From: Firmicutes bacterium UBA994 | GTDB lineage: Bacteria > Bacillota > UBA994 | Direction: 5' to 3' | DNA: 10,807 nt | Assembly (NCBI GenBank): GCA_002292025.1 | Contig: DBBC01000039.1 | Location: 1 to 10,807 of the forward strand | Shown here: positions 6,608 to 10,807 of the stretch, piece by piece | How positions within the stretch are numbered: the first letter of the stretch is position 1 | How the letters are laid out: every line of letters begins with the position of its first letter | The notes under the pieces: model-generated | What the model saw: only the letters and a program-made list of their open reading frames with translations | What the model was told of the DNA's origin: nothing | The model's database searches: none | Position numbers and translations under genes: made by a program

Positions 6608-6613
6608 GGCATC

Positions 6614-6642
6614 ATTCTAGCGCTCCGTAGTCTGATTGTCAA
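6614..6642 (-). promoter_or_regulatory. Strong sigma-A-type promoter of rny
   Basis: On the minus strand a perfect TTGACA (-35, 6637-6642) is separated by 17 nt from TAGAAT (-10, 6614-6619, 5 of 6). It lies just after the recA stop codon. Transcription should start near 6607, about 120 nt before the rny start. Confidence 0.85.
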
Positions 6643-6653
6643 CACACCGGTCA

Positions 6654-7679
6654 TTACTCTTCAAGGACCTCGCCGGTAGTTCGCAACGCTACATGACCGG
6701 CACCAAGCCGCTCACGAATACGGGACTCCACCTTGCCGGTAAGGTCTTGTCGCTCGCGTAAATAGTTCTTGACGTTTTCTCTGCCTTGTCCCAATCTTTC
6801 GTCCTCAAACGAGTACCAAGCCCCACTTTTTATGATGATGTCCATATCGGTAGCCGTATCCAGAATACTACCTTCGCGCGAAATTCCCTCGCCGTACATG
6901 ATGTCAAAATCAGCCACTCTGAACGGGGGAGCCACCTTGTTCTTGACAACCTTAACGCGCGTGCGGTTGCCCACTACATCCTGCCCGGACTTAATCGACT
7001 CCACGCGGCGTACCTCTAGGCGAATGGTGGCATAAAACTTGAGCGCCCTGCCGCCGGGTGTCGTTTCGGGATTGCCAAACATGACGCCGACTTTTTCTCG
7101 CAGTTGGTTTATAAAAATGGCGGTAGTCTTAGACTTACTGATCGCACCTGCCAGTTTGCGCAGTGCCTGGGACATTAAGCGCGCTTGTAAACCTACGTGC
7201 GCGTCGCCCATTTCGCCTTCAATCTCGGCACGTGGGACCAGTGCTGCCACTGAGTCCACAACAACAACGTCTACAGCTCCACTGCGCACCAAGGCTTCGG
7301 CTATTTCCAGCGCCTGTTCACCCGTATCGGGCTGCGAAACTAAGAGATCATCTAGGTTGACCCCTACTTTGTGCGCATAGGCGGGATCTAATGCGTGCTC
7401 AGCGTCAATGAATGCCGCTATTCCGCCGTTCTTCTGGGCTTCGGCAATGATATGCAGCGCCACTGTCGTTTTACCGCTAGACTCGGGGCCATAGACTTCT
7501 ACTATGCGTCCGCGCGGCACCCCGCCCACGCCTAGAGCAATGTCTAACGACATAGCGCCGGTGCGGATAACTTCTAATGCTGCTCTGTCACTGTCTCCTC
7601 CGAGTCGCATTACGGAACCCTTACCGAACTGCTTCTCAATTTGATGCAAGGCCATTTCCAGAGCTTTCTTCTTCTCCAT
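6654..7679 (-). CDS. recA: DNA recombinase RecA
   Basis: A 341-residue RecA, complete along its length. It binds single-stranded DNA, drives homologous strand exchange and triggers LexA self-cleavage. Visible motifs: Walker A GPESSGKTT (64-72), the IDAEHALD motif (91-98), Walker B VVVVDSVAAL (137-146), loop L1 around EIEGEMGDAHVG, and the NQLREKVGV segment followed by loop L2 with FGNPETTPGG (201-210). The C-terminal tail is short and acidic, ending EVLEE. The ATG at 7679 was chosen because a GGGGG ribosome binding site lies 8 nt before it; a TTG two codons earlier is only 2 nt from that site. It is transcribed from its own SOS-controlled promoter 190 nt upstream, is separated from rny by a terminator, and has no intein. 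Confidence 0.98.
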   Translation of the reverse strand: MEKKKALEMALHQIEKQFGKGSVMRLGGDSDRAALEVIRTGAMSLDIALGVGGVPRGRIVEVYGPESSGKTTVALHIIAEAQKNGGIAAFIDAEHALDPAYAHKVGVNLDDLLVSQPDTGEQALEIAEALVRSGAVDVVVVDSVAALVPRAEIEGEMGDAHVGLQARLMSQALRKLAGAISKSKTTAIFINQLREKVGVMFGNPETTPGGRALKFYATIRLEVRRVESIKSGQDVVGNRTRVKVVKNKVAPPFRVADFDIMYGEGISREGSILDTATDMDIIIKSGAWYSFEDERLGQGRENVKNYLRERQDLTGKVESRIRERLGAGHVALRTTGEVLEE

Positions 7680-7704
7680 CCCCAAGTCCCCCTTATTAAT
7701 TGTA

Positions 7705-7740
7705 GTTGCTATCCACGAAAGACACTAAGTGCCACTAAGG
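7705..7740. repeat. CACGAAG-type repeat, copy 1, in the recA leader
   Basis: A 36-bp unit that matches 7785-7820 at 30 of 36 positions, exactly 80 bp apart. Inside are three degenerate CACNAA copies spaced 9-10 bp apart (CACGAAA, CACTAAG, CACTAAG). It is not palindromic. It lies in the recA 5' leader, about 25 bp before the recA ATG. Confidence 0.7.
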
Positions 7741-7784
7741 TTTTGCTTTTGTTGTGATTGCTCAGGCGTCTCGGTATTCAAAGA

Positions 7785-7820
7785 GTTACCATCCACGAAG
7801 GACACGAAGCGCCACCAAGG
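7785..7820. repeat. CACGAAG-type repeat, copy 2, in the recA leader
   Basis: Partner of 7705-7740. It has three regular copies of CACGAAG/CACCAAG spaced 9-10 bp apart and is the more regular of the two units. Similar CACGAAG-rich units are dispersed in many bacterial genomes as far as I recall, so this may be a member of a genome-wide family that landed in the leader. Confidence 0.7.
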
Positions 7821-7876
7821 AACACTAATCTCTGAACGGGCTGGGTAGTTACCTTTTGTTTTTGTTTCTGTCAAAC

Positions 7877-7905
7877 AGTATACACTAACGAACAATTGTT
7901 CGCAA
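7877..7905 (-). promoter_or_regulatory. recA promoter
   Basis: On the minus strand TTGCGA (-35, 7900-7905, 4 of 6) and TATACT (-10, 7877-7882, 5 of 6) are separated by exactly 17 nt. The predicted start is near 7870, giving a leader of roughly 190 nt. The SOS box fills most of the spacer, so LexA binding would block RNA polymerase. Confidence 0.8.
7889..7902. promoter_or_regulatory. LexA (DinR) SOS box
   Basis: CGAACAATTGTTCG is a perfect palindrome and a full match to the Gram-positive SOS box CGAAC-N4-GTTCG. It lies between the -35 and -10 boxes of recA, the standard repressing position. It is also good evidence for a Bacillota-type LexA in this organism. Confidence 0.93.
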
Positions 7906-7919
7906 TAAAATTTTTAGTT

Positions 7920-8399
7920 TCAATGTAGCAGGAGAAGAAGTTGCTCTAGGGCGGCACAGGCCGCTTGCTGCTTGATAGCGGCGCGGTCTCCAGCCAAGAG
8001 AATGCTCCTCAGCTGTTTTCGGTCCCGTATGCTCACGGCAATAAAAACTGTGCCCACCGGCTTTTCACTGCTTCCTCCCTCAGGACCGGCGATACCGGTG
8101 ACGGCAATAGCGGCGTCTGAGCCGAAAAGGGTTCTGACCCCAAACAACATCTCATCAGCACACTGCCAAGATACCGCGCCAAAACACTGCAGTGTTTCCT
8201 TGCGTACCGAGAGAAGTTTCACCTTGGCCTCATTAGCATAACAAGTGACTCCGCCCAAAAAAAAGCGCGACGCACCAGGCATTTCTGTGAGTGCGTGACC
8301 GAGCAGCCCGCCCGTACAAGACTCAGCCAAGGCTAAGGTCAGCCCCCGTGTAGAAAGTTCAATACCTGCTTCGCGCGCCAAGGTGTATAACGCAGTCAA
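7920..8399 (-). CDS. cinA: CinA C-terminal domain protein (nicotinamide-nucleotide amidase, PncC-type)
   Basis: A 159-residue protein equal to the C-terminal amidase domain of CinA, which deamidates nicotinamide mononucleotide to nicotinic acid mononucleotide in NAD salvage. Characteristic motifs: LAESCTGGLLG (24-34, with the probable catalytic serine S27), the YANEAK segment with K59, FGAVSW (73-78), TGIAGPEGG (101-109) and KPVGTVFIA (113-121). The N-terminal molybdopterin-binding-like domain found in the about 410-residue CinA of bacilli is absent, and the overlap with pgsA leaves no room for it, so this is the short PncC-like form. The start is TTG, sharing TTGA with the pgsA stop (4-bp overlap), so it is probably translated by coupling. 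It lies directly before recA, the classic cinA-recA order, but recA has its own promoter. Confidence 0.92.
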   Translation of the reverse strand: MTALYTLAREAGIELSTRGLTLALAESCTGGLLGHALTEMPGASRFFLGGVTCYANEAKVKLLSVRKETLQCFGAVSWQCADEMLFGVRTLFGSDAAIAVTGIAGPEGGSSEKPVGTVFIAVSIRDRKQLRSILLAGDRAAIKQQAACAALEQLLLLLH

Positions 8400-8959
8400 A
8401 GCTTAGTCACTTCACTTGGTTGCCGTTCGCTCAGAATGTCGCTCGCACTGCGGAAATAATCTAGGCCTGACGCAATCGTAAAGAACACGGCGGTCAAGAG
8501 TGCGATGTCCTTAAACGGGAACCCTATCAAAGAAAAGGGATAGTTGTTCACCATGATGGCGATGATGGCGACAATTTGCGTTACGGTTTTTATCTTGGCA
8601 AATCTACTGGCGGCAATTACTATGCCTTCGGCAACGGCAATGCTGCGCAGCCCAGTCACCGCGAACTCGCGTCCGATGATGACGATGGCAATCCAAGCTG
8701 GTAGGGCCGCCATCGCCACCAAAGACACGAGCGCCGACATGACAAGGAGTTTATCGGCGAGCGGGTCGAGCAGCTTCCCAAGATTGGTGACACTCTTTTG
8801 CTTGCGTGCCACATATCCGTCCAGTCCGTCTGTCGCCGCTGCCAATACAAAAATAGCTGCGGCAATAAGCTTGCCGTAAGGCGTTTGTTCGAAGATGAAA
8901 AACAAAAACACAGGTAAGAGAAAAATTCTCGACAGCGTGATTTTATTGGCTAGATTCAC
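8396..8959 (-). CDS. pgsA: CDP-diacylglycerol--glycerol-3-phosphate 3-phosphatidyltransferase
   Basis: A 187-residue integral membrane enzyme that makes phosphatidylglycerol phosphate, the committed step to phosphatidylglycerol and cardiolipin. The CDP-alcohol phosphotransferase signature is perfect: DG-LDG-YV-AR at 44-52, then 8 residues, G61, D65 and D69. Four to five hydrophobic segments are visible, e.g. SRIFLLPVFLFFIF, LIAAAIFVLAAA and TQIVAIIAIMV. I chose GTG at 8959 because it begins the family-typical MNLANKITLSRI and has GGGGGTG 7 nt upstream; an in-frame ATG at 9010 would add 17 atypical residues lying inside rimO. The gene overlaps the end of rimO by 17 bp and cinA by 4 bp, so the three are probably co-translated. 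Confidence 0.95.
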   Translation of the reverse strand: MNLANKITLSRIFLLPVFLFFIFEQTPYGKLIAAAIFVLAAATDGLDGYVARKQKSVTNLGKLLDPLADKLLVMSALVSLVAMAALPAWIAIVIIGREFAVTGLRSIAVAEGIVIAASRFAKIKTVTQIVAIIAIMVNNYPFSLIGFPFKDIALLTAVFFTIASGLDYFRSASDILSERQPSEVTKL

Positions 8960-10271
8960 TGACTGACACCCCCAGCAAATCATACTCGAACGCTTCCTCG
9001 ATGTGCGCACGAATCATGCGTCCTTTGCTCGCTGTGACACCGCGTACGTAAACCGCCCCATCGACTAAAGGTGCGTCCTTGCAGGCTCTCCCTTTAATCC
9101 CCGCACCTTGAGGCCAAGATTCTTCCGTCAATACGTCCACTATCCGCCCCACAAAGCGCTGATTCTTCGCGCGGCTAACACCTTGCTGCAAGGTCATCAG
9201 TTCGCGGTAGCGGAGATCCTTTACTGTTTCACTGACTTGGTCTGGCATAATCTCAGCTGGCGTTCCTTCCTCGCGCGAGTACTTAAATACGCCGACATGG
9301 TCAAACCATCCTTCCGCTACGAAATCGCGCAGCTCTCTAAACTCTGCTTCCGTTTCTCCCGGGAACCCCACAATAAATGTAGTGCGGATGGTTACATCGT
9401 CAATACGCGCGCGTAGTTCATTGAGCAAAGCTCGTATCGCGGCAGGTGTACCGCGGCGGTTCATAGCCGAAAGTATGCGCGGATTAATGTGCTGTAGCGG
9501 TATATCGATGTACTTACACACGCGCGGTAGAGAGGCAATAGTTTCAATTAACTCCGATGTAAAGCCGTCGGGATAACAGTACAGCACGCGCAACCAAGCG
9601 ATGCCATCAACCTGCGACAGTTCCCGCAGCAACTCCGGCAGCCGGTGCTCGCCGTATATGTCATAGCCATAACGTGTGGTGTCTTGGGCGATCAGGTTGA
9701 TCTCCCGCGCGCCTCGGCGCACTAACGCCGCGCATTCGCGCACAATACTCTCCATGGGCCTGCTGCGGTATTTCCCTCGTACCAGAGGAATGACGCAGTA
9801 GGAACAGAGATTGTCGCATCCCTCCGCTACTTTCACGTAAACGCTGTGCGCTTCCGTCAGCTTACGCTCCACCTCATCTGCATAGTCGTAAGTCGCCGCG
9901 TCCACTGCGGTAACGCGCTCTCCGCATACCGCCCGGTCAATGATTTCTCCAATGCGCGTGAAACTACCCGTGCCCACCAAGGCATCAATTTCAGGGATTT
10001 CTTCCATCAGTTCCGCGGCATATCGCTGTGACAGACATCCTGTTACCACTAAAGCCTTGCATCGGCCTTGCTTAAGGCGCGCCGCCTGAAGAACGGCATC
10101 GATAGACTCTTCCTTGGCGGAAGTAATAAAACAGCAGGTATTGACGATGACTACGTCAGCCTGCGTGAGTTCCGTGACTAAGGTGTCGCCCCGCTTGCAG
10201 AGTAACCCCTGCATCAGCTCGCCGTCGACTTGATTCTTGGCACATCCTAGGCTAATCATCGCGATTTGCAT
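8943..10271 (-). CDS. rimO: Ribosomal protein uS12 methylthiotransferase RimO
   Basis: A 442-residue radical SAM enzyme that adds a methylthio group to a conserved aspartate of ribosomal protein S12. Three parts are visible: an N-terminal UPF0004 domain with the auxiliary cluster cysteines C10 (SLGCAKNQVD), C46 (VNTCCF) and C79 (VTGCLSQRY); a radical SAM core with C152, C156 and C159 (GCDNLCSYCVIP); and a C-terminal TRAM domain (RFVGRIVDVL to about the end). The SLGCAKNQVD and VIPLVRGKYRSRP motifs favour RimO over the related MiaB. The ATG has AAGGAGG 5 nt upstream, a strong site that lies inside the end of the YgiQ-like gene. The first 20 bp overlap that gene. Confidence 0.95.
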   Translation of the reverse strand: MQIAMISLGCAKNQVDGELMQGLLCKRGDTLVTELTQADVVIVNTCCFITSAKEESIDAVLQAARLKQGRCKALVVTGCLSQRYAAELMEEIPEIDALVGTGSFTRIGEIIDRAVCGERVTAVDAATYDYADEVERKLTEAHSVYVKVAEGCDNLCSYCVIPLVRGKYRSRPMESIVRECAALVRRGAREINLIAQDTTRYGYDIYGEHRLPELLRELSQVDGIAWLRVLYCYPDGFTSELIETIASLPRVCKYIDIPLQHINPRILSAMNRRGTPAAIRALLNELRARIDDVTIRTTFIVGFPGETEAEFRELRDFVAEGWFDHVGVFKYSREEGTPAEIMPDQVSETVKDLRYRELMTLQQGVSRAKNQRFVGRIVDVLTEESWPQGAGIKGRACKDAPLVDGAVYVRGVTASKGRMIRAHIEEAFEYDLLGVSVSESSQ

Positions 10272-10807
10272 GGCGTCCTCCTTTATTGTCGCTCCTACGT
10301 AAAGCTTCCGTAGGACGCTCTGGCGGCACCAGACACTTTGATCCGTATCCGATTAGGTCATCCCTACCGGCCGCCCGGAGCGCATTGCGCACCGCGCCAT
10401 AATTCTTAGGCAAAAAGTACTGCAGTAAGGAGCGCTGCGCGTTTTTCTCGGCTGGGCTTCTTGCTACGTGTACTTTCTCCCCGGTGAAGGGGTGAATCCC
10501 TGCGTAGTACATGGCCGTGGAGAGAGAGCCGGGGGTGGGGATAAAGTCCTGTACCTGTTCGGGGCGCAAGTGTTCGTCGCGTAGGTGCTCCGCCAGCTCG
10601 ATGGCATCCACGATAGTGCTACCCGGATGACTGGACATAAAGTAGGGTACCACAAACTGCCTTTTCCCAAGTCTGGCGTTTGTCAGCCGGTAGCGCTGCA
10701 AAAACGCCTGATAAACAACATGCGAAGGTTTACCCATGAGACGCAGTACGCGGGCAGAGACGTGCTCGGGGGCGAGTTTAAGCTGTCCACTGACATGGTG
10801 TTCACAC
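10252..10807 (-). CDS. YgiQ-family radical SAM protein, C-terminal part, 5' end outside the window
   Basis: The last 184 codons are in the window and the frame stays open to the right edge. HHVSGQLKLAPEHV, VLRLMGKPSH, VVPYFMSSHPGST, EQVQDFIPTPGSLSTAMYY and the GIHPFTGEKVHV segment match the conserved second half of YgiQ (UPF0313), a family of about 600-740 residues whose radical SAM CxxxCxxC cluster would lie upstream, out of view. The function of the family is not established. An ATG at 10737 exists but lies inside the conserved domain and is not a start. The gene's end contains the ribosome binding site of rimO and overlaps rimO by 20 bp, so it appears to be the first visible gene of a coupled ygiQ-rimO-pgsA-cinA operon. 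Confidence 0.9.
   Translation of the reverse strand, partial: CEHHVSGQLKLAPEHVSARVLRLMGKPSHVVYQAFLQRYRLTNARLGKRQFVVPYFMSSHPGSTIVDAIELAEHLRDEHLRPEQVQDFIPTPGSLSTAMYYAGIHPFTGEKVHVARSPAEKNAQRSLLQYFLPKNYGAVRNALRAAGRDDLIGYGSKCLVPPERPTEALRRSDNKGGRHANRDD

Noticed and set aside
7705..7820. CRISPR array
   Set aside because: Only two imperfect units with 44 bp between them, no further copies and no cas genes; they lie in the recA leader.
10464..10670. Minus-strand open frame inside the YgiQ-like gene
   Set aside because: Alternate frame of a conserved coding region, with no family pattern.

Overview
The window looks like the chromosome of an anaerobic, Gram-positive-type bacterium (Bacillota, probably Clostridia or a relative). 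I infer this from four things: a Gram-positive-type LexA (SOS) box at recA, RNase Y and a YmdB-type phosphodiesterase, the Bacillota gene order rimO-pgsA-cinA-recA-rny-ymdB, and an oxygen-sensitive 2-oxoacid:ferredoxin oxidoreductase. All eleven genes lie on the minus strand, so they read from right to left. No tRNA, rRNA, CRISPR array, transposase or prophage gene is visible.

Region by region, in transcription order. (1) 10807-7920: the end of a YgiQ-like radical SAM gene, then rimO, pgsA and a short cinA. Each gene overlaps the next by 20, 17 and 4 bp, which points to one translationally coupled operon. (2) 7919-6654: recA with its own promoter, a textbook SOS box inside that promoter, and a leader of roughly 190 nt carrying two copies of a CACGAAG-type repeat exactly 80 bp apart. 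(3) 6653-2306: a strong promoter, then a leader containing a perfect intrinsic terminator, then rny, ymdB, an M19 dipeptidase and a PHP phosphoesterase, probably one transcript. The terminator lies between the promoter and rny, so rny expression is probably set by readthrough or attenuation. rny also has no normal start codon beside its strong Shine-Dalgarno. (4) 2305-1: a separate accessory unit with a promoter and operator-like repeats, a GntR regulator with an unusual C-terminal domain, a Cys/His-rich protein resembling the CO dehydrogenase/acetyl-CoA synthase epsilon subunit, and the first 160 codons of a PorA-like alpha subunit that runs off the left edge.

How they fit together: regions 1 to 3 are housekeeping (ribosomal protein modification, phospholipid synthesis, nucleotide salvage, DNA repair, mRNA decay, phosphodiester and peptide turnover). 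Region 4 is the least understood part: a self-contained regulator plus a 2-oxoacid oxidoreductase of unknown substrate. I see no clear new defence or mobile system. The most interesting items are the regulated rny leader, the apparent AUA start of rny, and the GntR / epsilon-like / PorA cluster.
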